From Lepas anatifera (taxonomy: Eukaryota > Arthropoda > Thecostraca > Lepadidae), in assembly GCA_034440635.1 (NCBI GenBank), contig JAOTON010001031.1, positions 124,001-188,000 of the forward strand: a stretch of 64,000 nucleotides of DNA. The letters are read 5' to 3'. The position numbers and the translations under genes are program-made. Positions 45,896 through 55,870 of this stretch are shown piece after piece (the stretch's first letter is position 1; every line of letters begins with the position of its first letter). The notes below the pieces were generated by a model. It had not been told where the DNA came from. It saw only the letters and a list, made by a program, of their open reading frames with translations, and made no database searches.

Positions 45896-46984
45896 TGTTG
45901 GAAATCTTGTTTTGCATGAAGGGAATTTTTATCTATACAAGTATTGCCTTATGATTGACTTTGCTTTAGACGACCAATCTCACCGCAGACGTCTTTCTGG
46001 TTGTCTGTAATGTAATCGGGCAAAACACTTAATCGCGAAAAGTGCTTCGATATATGTTATATTAATTTGGGTAAATAACAATGTGCTCAGTGGCGTTCGT
46101 GAAATGGAACCTCAGTGAGGTACCCATTTTCAGCCTTTTATGGTCACGCTCTCCAGTTCTCTTTGTTCAGTCTACACCAGCGATCTTAGCATTATATTAT
46201 TTCAGAAACTAGCTCAATGTACCGTTTAGTTTATAAACATGACACCGAACTGTGCCAGCTATGCATATTTATCCTATCGTCATCCGTCCTTCTTGTACAC
46301 TTATCACCTGTGGTTTGACGAATAAGCAAACACTGTCGATGAAAACATCCCAGTCATCATCGAAAGCTCGACAAATGTCGAGTCTTTCGGGGCCCTATCA
46401 AGGTTGAGCGTTCGGACCGTTACTTTTCGCTGACTGGACAAACGTCATTAGGGGAGATATGTGGTCTGGTTCCTGTCAGCCCAAAGGCAGATATACATGT
46501 GAGGCAGGGGGGAAGTGAAACCATCTCCACTGACTTATGTGCTTAGCTGGTTCTTATGGTTGGTTCCCGTCAATTATTCAGAATTTTAATTCGCAAAGTC
46601 AAATTAAGAATTCGAGTGGAACAAATTTGTGGCTGACTTTAAATATCTGACTTAAAAATACACATTTCTCTGTAAAAAATCTAGGATATTTCTTGCTCCT
46701 GTTATGCGACGCAGAGTTCTGAGCCCTGAAGTTGCCCATTCTGTACATGCCTGGCTAACAGACTTCTCTGAACTGCTTGTTACGCGTCAGAGTTATCGCC
46801 GAGCAAGTGTCTGTGACATGTCATTTGTCCACCACTATCAGCGTGCTGTCCATCACTATCTGTGGGCTGTCGACCGTTGTCGGCATTGTAAAGGAGCCGG
46901 CCCGGGTAAACACAGCTGCGAGTTGTCAAGCGAATGGAGCTGATTGAACAGGCTGCACCAGATGATGTCGCGGAGGGTCGCCGT
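45896..46984. other. unassigned non-coding DNA
   Basis: No gene seen. At 46829-46883 a CACTATC(A/T)G(C/T)G-GCTGTC phrase is tandemly repeated two to three times. Confidence 0.4.
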
Positions 46985-47195
46985 TGGCTCACATCATTGG
47001 CGGGTCCAAGAACAACTTTTGAAGGGGCCAAACTGACGTTTTGGGGTGGCTAAATCGAGAAAAAATCGCGAAAACATATTATGCTTAAGAAAAACACGGC
47101 CAAAATTTGGTCCTTTTGGGGGCCAAAATATACTATTTAAGGTTTTGGTAAGGACCACGGACCCTCTGGCCCCCTTGCATCCGCCAGTGGGCCCC
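46985..47195 (+). mobile_element. degenerate MITE of the GGGCCAAA type
   Basis: GGGGCCAAACTGACGTTTTG, an interior with AAATCGCGAAAACATATTATG, TTTTGGGGGCCAAAATA, and the right end CCCCCTTGCATCCGCCAGTGG. It resembles the MITE at 37315-37640 at both ends but has a different interior. Confidence 0.5.
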
Positions 47196-47510
47196 ACCAC
47201 GCCTTTCGCTTTCAGAAAAAAATGAGACGAAGTCTAATGTAAAGTGCAATTCAATGTAACTGATAGTTCAGGTTCCACATTGACAACACCTAGCAAGAAG
47301 AGTATGGAGCTATTTGTAAGGAAGATGCAGTGGAAAATAAAGTACGCTTATATTCTTGCTCCTTTGCTCTTTGCTGGAAAGTGGAACTTACCAGGGACGG
47401 TCTGGGAACCGCAAACCATGGTCTTGTGTAACGTTTTGACTTTTATCACGTGACGTCATGAGTTTTTCTTAATTTTTCAGATCAGGGGGGGCGGCCCCGG
47501 CTTTTAACCC
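47196..47510. other. unassigned non-coding DNA
   Basis: Nothing recognisable. Confidence 0.4.
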
Positions 47511-47697
47511 AAAAAAAAAAAAAAAAAAACAAAAACACCAAAAACAAGAGGGGAAGGAAGGCCGAGAGCGGGTAAGTAGGGAAAAGGCGCTGGGGGTTGG
47601 AGAAAAAAGGGAGAGGGGGGAAAAAAAAAAAAGGTGGGGGGAAAAAAAAAAAATATTTTGGGGGGGGGGAAAAAAAAAAAAAAAAACCCCCCCCCCA

Positions 47698-47734
<37 letters not shown>

Positions 47735-47769
47735 AAAAAAAGAAAAAAAAAAAAAAAAAAAAGCCCCAC

Positions 47770-47826
<57 letters not shown>

Positions 47827-47856
47827 TTTTTTTTTAAGGAAAGATTTTTTTTTAAT
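47511..47856. repeat. homopolymer-dominated block, probable sequence artefact
   Basis: About 345 bp made mainly of long A runs with embedded short runs of G, C and finally T. Nearly every base is part of a homopolymer run. Such run-inflated texture is unlike the other low-complexity tracts here and looks like low-quality sequence or a mis-collapsed poly(A) tract. Lys/Gly or Phe/Pro frames in it are meaningless. Confidence 0.7.
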
Positions 47857-49003
47857 TTTTTTGTCCAGATCCTGCGAGCCCACTAAATAATTTGAGCTTG
47901 GGCTTTTCGTTGCAAATTTTGCTCTGCATCATATCAGCAAATTAGAGATGAGTGTTTTCTCTAGTTTGTATACGTATAGTTTTCTTATTGCATTACCAGC
48001 CACCTTTATACAAAACAGTCCGCGATCGAGCGTCCTCCTTCTATTCGCTACAGCTTCAAAACCTCACCAGCTTCTCAGTAAACTTCTCGGTCCTGGGCAG
48101 AGGGGTTCAAACTGCTAAACTTGTAGAAAGTGTATGATTTAAAGTGTTTTTAACTGTTAAAATCGTAAACCAGTGAGTTTAACGTATTTTTTACGGTTAC
48201 ACCTGTCTTCATTGACACGCTCCCTTTGCCTCCATTGTTTTTCCAAGTCCTCTCCCTACTTATTTCAAACCTGATTCACCAGCTTGCATGATACACTGAG
48301 TTTGTAAAACATGCGGAAACATACATCATTTCCAATATCGATATATTCTTGACCAAATAAGGGAAACAACGGGCACTGGCATTGGTATGGATCGTAAAAC
48401 GGGCCTAGTAGGTAGGACGGACACAGGCTCTGTGGACCAAACCAGAAATGGTTTGGTGTCAAAATTCAGATGTATTCAGTTCAACATTTTGTCAGTTCAG
48501 ATCTCAAGTCCGCGCGTATATAAAAAGTCTGTAGTGATCTCCCCTTGTTTTCTTAGGACGTTTTATTTGTATATAGTGCGTATGTGGATCGCTGTATCCT
48601 GTATAAGCTGAGTGTTCGATCGTCGATCGTGTTTGATCGTCTTCGATACGACATGAGCTGTAATTGGGGGCAACCTGTTGCTCATGACACAAATAAACAA
48701 TAAACAATAAATGGTATAAATGTTCCATTATTTGCACTGGTGCCTCTTGGGGTGCTTCATCATGAGCCAAAAACACAAATTTCTGACCTTTGTTATTTTC
48801 CAAAATTTTAGAAAAACTGAATCGTTGTCTCGCCCTACCATTGTTAGTAGTTTTGTTTCTAGCGTTCTATCAATGTCTAGTCTTATTTTGAAAGTTAAAT
48901 GTGCAAAATCTTTCACGAGAGAGTGTTAGCATGGATTAGGTGCTTGAAGTTTCATATTGCCTCTGCATGGTGATCGCCAATAATTGAATTTTCCAACATA
49001 TCG
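47857..49003. other. unassigned non-coding DNA
   Basis: Nothing recognisable. Confidence 0.4.
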
Positions 49004-49520
49004 ATATGGGGCAAGACGGGCAAGGAGTGAGATATTTATCACCGTAATAACTATAATTTTCATCGCTGCTGTTTTAACGTTATTGAAAAGAATCAGCCTC
49101 ATAGTGTGCTGCCGACCGCTTAGGAGCTGTACATTATTGATTGTTAGATTCCAATGAAAACCTTATTCTTTTATGGAAATTCAGCAAAATAAATGTCTCC
49201 CGCCTATTTTATCAAACCAATGCCTTGCAAACAGTTTCAGAACCTGTTTTTGCTTCACCTGGCAAGTTTGTTTGTCAAAAATGTCCAGTATATGAATAAC
49301 TATTTTCAGAAGTCCGTCTTACTCCACCTGTTGGGGTAAGACGGGCTCTTGCAGCACTCTATGTTACTGCTCCTAGGAATTTGCACGGATCTTAGTATGC
49401 TTAACCGCAGGGATTAATAAATGGTTAAAACTTCAGACAAAATTTCATCACCGTCATATGAAAAAGCGAGTGGGACACAGACTCTCAAACACAACTATGC
49501 CCGTCGTACCACCCTCTCCC
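49004..49520. mobile_element. possible TIR element with GGGGTAAGACGGGC motif
   Basis: The left side ATGGGGCAAGACGGGCAAGG (49008) is loosely mirrored on the right by ATGCCCGTCGTACCACCCTC near 49498. An internal hairpin GTCCGTCTTACTCCACC / GGGGTAAGACGGGC is at 49313-49350. The motif and hairpin placement parallel the 8419-10963 element. Confidence 0.4.
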
Positions 49521-50040
49521 CAAATCACCAATCAATAAAATAGCTGTGAAAGTGGAAAATGTTTTCCAATAATATATCGAGAGTGATAAGTCAGCATAAA
49601 ACATGATAAGAATTTCGGTTTACTTGCCTTTATCATATTTGCTTTCTAAGTAAAAAAAAACAAGACTGGGTCATGAGAAAACAGAGCACTTGACGAAAAA
49701 AGAAAACAGGCTGCACTTGACAATTTAATGTAAAGGAAAACTGAATAAAACACAATTAATTATTTTGTTCAATACTCTCAAGAGTAATAGACATGGTATC
49801 GGTACTCCAAAGAGCGAAAACCTATAAGCTTGGTTCAATCCTCCGAGAAGGCTAACCTCCACTTGAACCCAGGCCCATCGCTTCATCGCAATGAAGACCT
49901 TTCCTTTTCCCTTCTTACGGGTGAAAAGTATCATCAGTTTTCGGTTGACCTGTGTGTCTCGTGTGTTCTTTCCTCGAGGACAGCTCAAAGGAAAAATAAC
50001 GATAAGTTTCCCTTTCTGTCTGAAGCATTTGACCTGACTG
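49521..50040. other. unassigned non-coding DNA
   Basis: Nothing recognisable. A 131-codon plus frame (49830-50225) runs on into the following MITE and is not convincing. Confidence 0.4.
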
Positions 50041-50317
50041 CGTACGCGGATCCAGGGAAGGGGGCAAGGGGGGGCAGCTGTGCCCCACCCATCGACCCTC
50101 GGCGCCCCCTAAAATGGCCACAGCACCCCCTGAAAGGTCGATGTCGAACCCTGAAATGTCGCTTCTCACCTGCCTCCCAGGATGTGAAAATTGGCGCCCA
50201 CCGAAATGATTTAGTGCCCACCTGATAGGTTTTTCCGGCCAAAAGTGGTACCCCCTGGTCCGGATGGCGCCCCCCCTGGAAAGTGCCCCCCGATCGGCAA
50301 TCCTGGATCCGCCCATG
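50041..50317 (+). mobile_element. 277-bp hAT-like MITE with 8-bp TSD
   Basis: The ends are CGTACGCGGATCCAGG and CCTGGATCCGCCCATG. The flanking 8-mers CCTGACTG at 50033-50040 and 50318-50325 are identical. It is a full-length form related to the 146-bp copy at 11260-11405, sharing GACCCTCGGCGCCCCCT and GAAAGGTCGATG; 14164-14430 is the same in inverse. Confidence 0.88.
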
Positions 50318-50327
50318 CCTGACTGCG

Positions 50328-50879
50328 CTTAATTTTTTCTGTATCATTACCTTGGAGCCAAAGTTGATATTTGGTCCTGTGTGGTCAGTTAGGTCCTATT
50401 TTAAGCACACAATACATATAAAGAGTACAAAGTTGCAAAGTTACGGAGTATTTGAAGAGAATGAGGATCTGTCGGTTCTGTTTACGCTCAGGTTTCCCAT
50501 TACACACTCCAAATTTCCCTATTTTTCCCGTACTATAAGCCCCACCTGTAATTGAAACGCATTTTTCGTAAAGTGCGTCGCTTTTTCACTTTCTCGGCGT
50601 TTAGATTGGTTTTCAAATGCGAAAAAAATACGACTGCTGCTCAAGATCCGTGATCTCAGAATAGATGAGTAAGGCTGGCTAAATTGTATGTGGGTGGGGC
50701 AACATTTCAGTTTCTTGTCAGTGGTTATTATCGTGCAAAGCTAAAATTATAGTCATCGCAATTACGGTAAACATGCATGCGTTTTGCTGCACTCTGTAAA
50801 TTGTCTGTGGTAGTTATACCGAGGCTATCCAAATATCCAAATACAGACATGACAGAAGTACACCTGTCTCTTCTCTCCC
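50328..50879. other. unassigned non-coding DNA
   Basis: Nothing recognisable. Confidence 0.4.
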
Positions 50880-51102
50880 GCCCTCTCTCTCTCTCTCTCT
50901 CTCACTCACTCACTCCACTCTCACGCTCACTCTCACTCTCACTCTCACGCACACTCTCACTCTCACTCTCACGCACACTCACTCTCTCTCTCTCTCTCTC
51001 ACTCACTCCACTCTCACGCTCACTCTCACCTCACGCTCACTCTCACTCTCACGCTCACTCTCACGCACACTCACTCTCACTCTCCCTCTCTCTATCTCTC
51101 TC
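50880..51102. repeat. (CT)n/(CACTCT)n/(CACGCT)n complex microsatellite
   Basis: CT dinucleotides grade into CACTCT and CACGCT hexamers. A 60-80 bp block (CTCTCTCTCACTCACTCCAC and following) is repeated at about 50892 and 50988. Confidence 0.95.
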
Positions 51103-51606
51103 TTCCCCTCTTGTTTCTTTCATTAATTTAGTTATCCGTTCTGTCCTCTCCCGTTCCTATCGATCCCCTCCACCATTTCCTCTGCTCCTCTGCTTCGCAG
51201 AACGATTTCAAACAACTCACACTTTTCAAAGCATTCCTCTCTCCTCTGTGTTTTGAGAAGCCGTGACTCGGCTGACAAATCGCTGTCCTTCAGACAAAGC
51301 CAACCCTGTGATCTTTGCACAACCATCAGCTGCTTTTCAAACAAACTAGTGCTGGATGTGCGAGTAACTCGTGCGGAGGGAATTATTTGTGTTGTGACTG
51401 TCTTGTGTGTGATGGACTAGACCTCGTTTTGCGTTACAAAGGCGCCACCGGTAATCTAAAGTAGCTCGTTTGATTCACTTTATTTTAGAAGTCACTTATA
51501 ACAAAATATGAAAAACAGCTTTTGGAAGTATCACTCCGTCACGCTGGATTGTTTCAGGTTGTTTTGTTGATGGTAATATTGTCCAGATTACTGCGGGTTA
51601 GTTATT
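51103..51606. other. unassigned non-coding DNA
   Basis: Nothing recognisable. Confidence 0.4.
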
Positions 51607-51652
51607 TGGGCTTAGGGGCGCACTAGCCTGGCAAGGCCATATAGCGCCCACC
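51607..51652 (-). repeat. SINE-tail-like motif, copy 1
   Basis: Plus-strand reading: GGGCTTAGGGGCGCACTAGC, then GGCCATATAGCGCCCACC. It matches 57837-57883 and, inverted, 60400-60451. Simple-sequence DNA abuts the GGGTTT side of the other two copies, so that side is probably the 3' end of the parent element. Confidence 0.6.
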
Positions 51653-52245
51653 AGATTACTGCCGACGACGAAATGATTAACATTTGTGTTTTGATTTTTC
51701 ATCAAGCAAAGTCTTCTTAGTTGGTGCATAGCCGCCTATCTACAACATGTGTTTATTTTCCAGTGTCTGATCCTAGCTCACAATGATTCAGGGAACACTC
51801 CCAGAAATTTAGGGGTTGTGATTACGCATAATTCTGACGGCAGTGCTGGCTGAAAATAACATAAATTAATGTAAGAAGGCCAGCTTAGCCCAGAACCAGG
51901 ACCGGGAGAACCACCACCCGTAGTCCCAGATTTAGGGCTAATCTTGGTTTTGGATGCAACAGCGAAATATCGGAGACAGGAAGGAGAGGCAGTTGACGCC
52001 TCCCAGCGTGTCGGCACCTATCTTCTGAACATACCGCACCTGCCGACTGACTGATAAGAAATATTCTACGGCTGTGGTTCCAAGCAGGCAGTGTTCATTT
52101 GGAGGGGATCGAATTCAATTTTTTCCGGTGACTTCATATGTCAATATTGGTGCGGCTGATAAAAAGCGAAGACTTTCGAATGGAATGTATTTATGCCATT
52201 CACATCGCCAGGGATCAAAAATGGGGGAGAGGAGGACAATCAACC
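51653..52245. other. unassigned non-coding DNA
   Basis: Nothing recognisable. Confidence 0.4.
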
Positions 52246-52692
52246 TTAACCCTCGCCCCCCGGGGGGCCATCGATGGCCCCCCTAAGGTTTTTCCGGGAT
52301 AGCAGAAAACGACGGGGCACAGACCGCGGTTGAGGGCTCTACCTCTCACTGCATATTTTCCCATCATCCCTGAAATTTTTACCCCGGGTCACCCAGGTCA
52401 GGTCAGACGAGGTCAAGGTCACCTACTCACCTTTAGGGTCTGTAGAGATTTAAGTCGATCGATTTGAAACTTCCTACACTTATGACCCCTCCAGGGTCTA
52501 CAGGTGTATATCCGGGTTTTTCGATTTCGTGCCTGAGGTCAGGTACGAGGCGACCTCTCCCATTGACAAGCATGGGGAAAAGCTATTTCATGATATAAAA
52601 GCCACAAAAATGATTGCAAATATTCAGACTGCTCAGAACAACGTTTTTGGACACCCTTTACGGATCCCAGAGGTATATTTGCTTTGACTTTT
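52246..52692 (+). mobile_element. TTAA MITE, family 2, copy 5, truncated
   Basis: Starts TTAACCCTCGCCCCCCGGGG with the GGCCATCGATGGCC palindrome and follows the other copies to about 52692 (CGGATCCCAGAGG, then TTTGACTTTT), where homology stops abruptly. Compared with copies 1-4 it has many short deletions of 1-5 bases, for example within the GGTCACC run near 52390-52425. The right half and right TTAA are absent. Confidence 0.8.
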
Positions 52693-53015
52693 AGGTATCC
52701 GGTCGGGTAACAGTTTTTGATACTTTGCCTATTGGGCTGGGGTACACCTGTGTTTGTTTGTCTGGCTTTTTTGTTGGGGTTTTCCTTCGTGTCGGTTTTG
52801 GTGGGTGGCTCTGGGGTCCCGGGGGGTCTTTGTCCCTGGGAAGTACTGGCATTTGCTATCAATGTCTTTCGGCCTTGCTCTATGCTGGTTGCCGTTTGTT
52901 ATTTGTTTTGGTGATGCCGATCTTGCCTATTTGTCTGTCCCTTGCCTGGCATGGTGTTTTTCTGATCGGCTTTGCTTTGGATTTGGCTCCTTTTTGTGGT
53001 CGGCTGGCGGCCCGG
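52693..53015 (-). pseudogene. A/C-rich interrupted ORF, possibly a LINE ORF1 (gag-like) remnant
   Basis: On the minus strand this segment is rich in A and C and very poor in T. One frame runs from 53162 to about 52700 broken by a single TAA near 52898. Within it the predicted protein is rich in Gln, Asn, Lys, Thr and Pro (for example QSKADQKNTMPGKGQTNRQD and GTPEPPTKTDTKENPNKKAR), a hydrophilic, disordered, basic composition. Such composition occurs in the N-terminal parts of retrotransposon ORF1/gag proteins. No zinc knuckle or RRM is visible. It abuts the truncated MITE. The identification is weak; a host exon or a chance frame from strand skew is possible. Confidence 0.25.
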
Positions 53016-54937
53016 GGTTAAACCTCGTGCCAACAAGAAAATCCTACCCTGGATACAAAATATCGCCGGAGTCTGGATCCTTGGCGTCTTCCATCCATTT
53101 GGGTTCCAAAACTCCGATTGTTTTCTCCGATTTGGCTGAAATCCGGAAATTTGTCCATGCATAGTAGGGGAGGCAGCCCCCTTGCCCCCACTTTTCTCAC
53201 GCTTATGCTTCTATCGCTTATAAGCATAATCATGGCGTCATAAGCATCATTATAATGGTGCTTTTAGGCTATTAATTCCAATACATATTTAGTAATACAT
53301 ATTTAGTATGTGTTTAGTAATAGCACGTATTTATTATTACGTACTTAACGACTTATATTATTTTGCAATACGTACCTATTCGTATTCGATATTCCTATCG
53401 TTTTTTTAGTACTAAGACATCTGGAGCGCACCATGAGCAATAAATTCGGCTCCTTGCCAACCATTGACAAACGTTAGTATGGGTGGGATTGGGAGCAGTC
53501 TCAACGTTAACAAACATGCATAAAACAGGCATCTGCATATTGTTGCTCTGGGGTGGTGACTCTGGCATCAAAGCCTGTATTTAGGGCGGTTCAACATCAT
53601 AGGTCGTTTGGTGGGATTGTGATGGTTAACATCACTGCTTACTGACGTAGAGCCAAGCAGTTTGTGTTGGACGGAACCTCCGGTGCATTTCCGAGAACAC
53701 GGATCCTCATCTGGTCCATTTTTCTCAGCTTTATTTACCAGGGGCCAGAGAAGGGAAAACCACTGTTTTAGCCGAAGAGCGCACATTTTAACAATTAGAA
53801 GGCACTCTTTTTCCTTTCCTTGCACCATACACCCATTTGGAGCCTATAAGTATAACTGTCTTCGGCGAGGCGCACAAGAGCCATTGCCTAACGGGAAACG
53901 TGCCCTTCAGGTATTCAGATCCAGAAAGGTGACGGTCCTCAGTAGAGGGAATACGAACGGCTGGGCACCATTGGGAGGGCCACTGGGAGAGACTGAGGAC
54001 CACAAATTACCCCCCCCAACCAACAGTGAATAAGTGGCCTGGAATCCCCCGCGTGCGTCGGCCGGCCCTGTATTTCCAGGCAGCAGAGCCTGTAGGCCAT
54101 GTTTTCTGATCGCTACCGACAGCCGACGCTGGACTGTACCAGACCCGACAGGCTAAATAGCCGGCCGGCCTGTGATGCTGCTGCTCCTGTCGTTTCACGT
54201 CTGCCCTACAGACGGCGGGCGCCGAACCCGGCCAGCAGCGCCGCTTTGATCACGCTGTACTCCGGGATGGCTGCTGAAATCTGAATACGAACGCGATACC
54301 GCCGTGTCGGGCTGGTTTAACATGAGAGATGGTCGGGTCGGCCCCGCGGAATGTGTACTGGTGGGTTGTATGTGCCGTTTGAGCTGCGGTGTACATGTGG
54401 GCAGTGGCGCCGGTCGGTTTGGGAGGGGCAAACCAAAGAAGAAAAAACGTCACGCAGAGAAAATCTACTCTACAATATTATTTGCCGGTAGAATTTTGGG
54501 TAATTGAGAGGAAAAGCAAAAAAAGGTCACATGGTGTTACAGGGTGAATGATATGGGCTTGAGATACTTTTCTCCTATCCAAGGCCCAATATTTACACTG
54601 AACTTACTGGTTCTGTTTGAAGTCGAGAGTTGAAGACCAAAATCTTGCTTATAAACTAAAAAGGAGTCGGGGAAAAAGGAGGTCAATCGCTGTGGGGGAG
54701 GGATAAGAACATAGCTTTGCCCCGAGCTTTTCCGTTTGGGGAGGCAAATGCCTTTTTGCCCCCCTGGATCCGCCACTGCATGTGGGGTGTTGGTGGTCTG
54801 GCTTGGCTTCAAGGCAGAAGAGGGTTCTGATTCTGCATTTTACTAACATAAATTTGTATCCAGTTACTGTGATATGTTAGCACGGATATCTCAATTACAA
54901 GGCACAATGTGGCCTCATAGGTGTCCCATGTATCTAT
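53016..54937. other. unassigned non-coding DNA with MITE relics
   Basis: Relic ends at about 53165-53192 (GTAGGGGAGGCAGCCCCC) and 54720-54780 (CCCCCCTGGATCCGCCACTG). A GC-rich patch at 54040-54290 contains GCCGGCC twice and an inverted CCTACAG/CTGTAGG pair, but no recognisable gene. AT-rich TAATACATATTTAGTA is locally duplicated near 53278-53310. Confidence 0.4.
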
Positions 54938-55148
54938 TGGTGGACGCAGGGGGAGGGGGGCATTTCGGCCATGGCCCCTCAAAGCGCTGAAGAGTGCCAA
55001 AATAGCTTCTGGCCCCCAAAGGCTGGAATTTGTTTTGAAAAAGTGTTTACACCAGGTTTGTCGAGCAATAAAAATCTTCGCTCTCCCCAGGAGAGCGATC
55101 ATGTACTTGGACAGGTAGCTTATACTAGGTCAAACACCCAAATCGCAC
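54938..55148 (+). mobile_element. MITE of the GGCGGACGCAGG family, right-truncated
   Basis: Left end TATTGGTGGACGCAGGGGGA, then ATGGCCCCTCAAAGCGCTG, AAAAGTGTTTACACCAGG, GAGAGCGATCATGTACTTGG and AGGTAGCTTATACTAGGTC, as in 37315-37640. The right terminus is missing. The repeat beginning CACACGTGTGAAGC follows directly. Confidence 0.72.
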
Positions 55149-55562
55149 ACGTGTGAAGCTCAATTCGAGGTCTGGCTACACTAAGACTGAGAATTATTAT
55201 TATTTTTTTATAATTTTGTCAGTTGTTGTGTGACTGTTGGTCGGGTCTAAGTTAGGGACGTCGGGACCCCGACTCCACCCCGAGGCAACTCCCGGGGTTG
55301 ATTTGAGCAGTTTACGTCCAAGCCGGGCGGCCGCCCGTGGTCCCTCCGGTTGGGCCTGTCGTCGGGTAACATTGGGCGCCGGGCGTCTGGAACGACCAGC
55401 CTGGCGCGGGGGGGGGGCCCACGCACTGGCTCGGTTTTTGATTATTGATGTTTAGTACATGATTCTGATGAAGGGCTGTGCCCGAATATATGATCTTCAG
55501 TGTTTTTTACATTTCCGGATTCCAGGGGACAGGCCAGTGAACATCTTATCAACTTATCATCA
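55149..55562 (+). repeat. direct repeat, copy 1, split by a SINE
   Basis: ACACGTGTGAAGCTCAATTC through GACTGAGAATTATT (55149-55197), then, after the SINE, GATTATTGATGTTTAGTACATG through CAGTGAACATCTTATCAAC. Copy 2 at 55711-55870 has the same two parts directly joined. Confidence 0.85.
55225..55440 (-). mobile_element. SINE family A, copy 3, lacking tRNA head
   Basis: Contains GACCCCGACTCCACC, GCAACTCCCGGGGTTGATTT, CAGTTTACGTCCAAGC and GTCGTCGGGTAACATTGGGC, all aligned with the body of 4157-4487. The homologous 5' tRNA portion is absent, suggesting 5' truncation on insertion. The copy is more GC-rich than the others. Its borders are given by comparison with the uninterrupted repeat at 55711. 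Confidence 0.75.
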
Positions 55563-55710
55563 TGCTCCTCGCCGCAGCACTTCAAAACTTATCAAAATGC
55601 ATGACTGCGTCAAATGGCAATACAAATCGGTTGGAACTTTTTTGACAAACAAGTTTTCAAATCCATACCTATATTGAGATCACTAGCATCGCCCGGTTTC
55701 ACACTAGCTT

Positions 55711-55870
55711 CACACGTGTGAAGCTCAATTCGAGGTCTGGCTACACTATGACTGATAATTATTGACATTTACTACATGATTTTGATGAAGGGCTGTGCCC
55801 GAATATATAATCTTCAGTGTTTTTTACATTTCCGGATTCGAGGGGACAGGCCAGTGAACATCTTATCAAC
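55711..55870 (+). repeat. direct repeat, copy 2 (empty site)
   Basis: CACACGTGTGAAGCTCAATT, ACACTATGACTGATAATTATTGACATTTACTACATG and the rest to CAGTGAACATCTTATCAACC. No SINE interrupts it at ATTATTGA, so this shows the pre-insertion arrangement. Confidence 0.85.

Noticed and set aside
47597..47890. Lys-rich or Phe-rich proteins
   Set aside because: They come from homopolymer runs in a probable artefact.
50777..51256. 159-codon Ser/Leu-rich frame
   Set aside because: It is mainly a translation of the CT/CACTCT microsatellite.
52754..53164. 136-codon hydrophobic plus-strand protein
   Set aside because: Three overlapping plus frames are open because of T/G skew, and the minus strand gives a more plausible composition.
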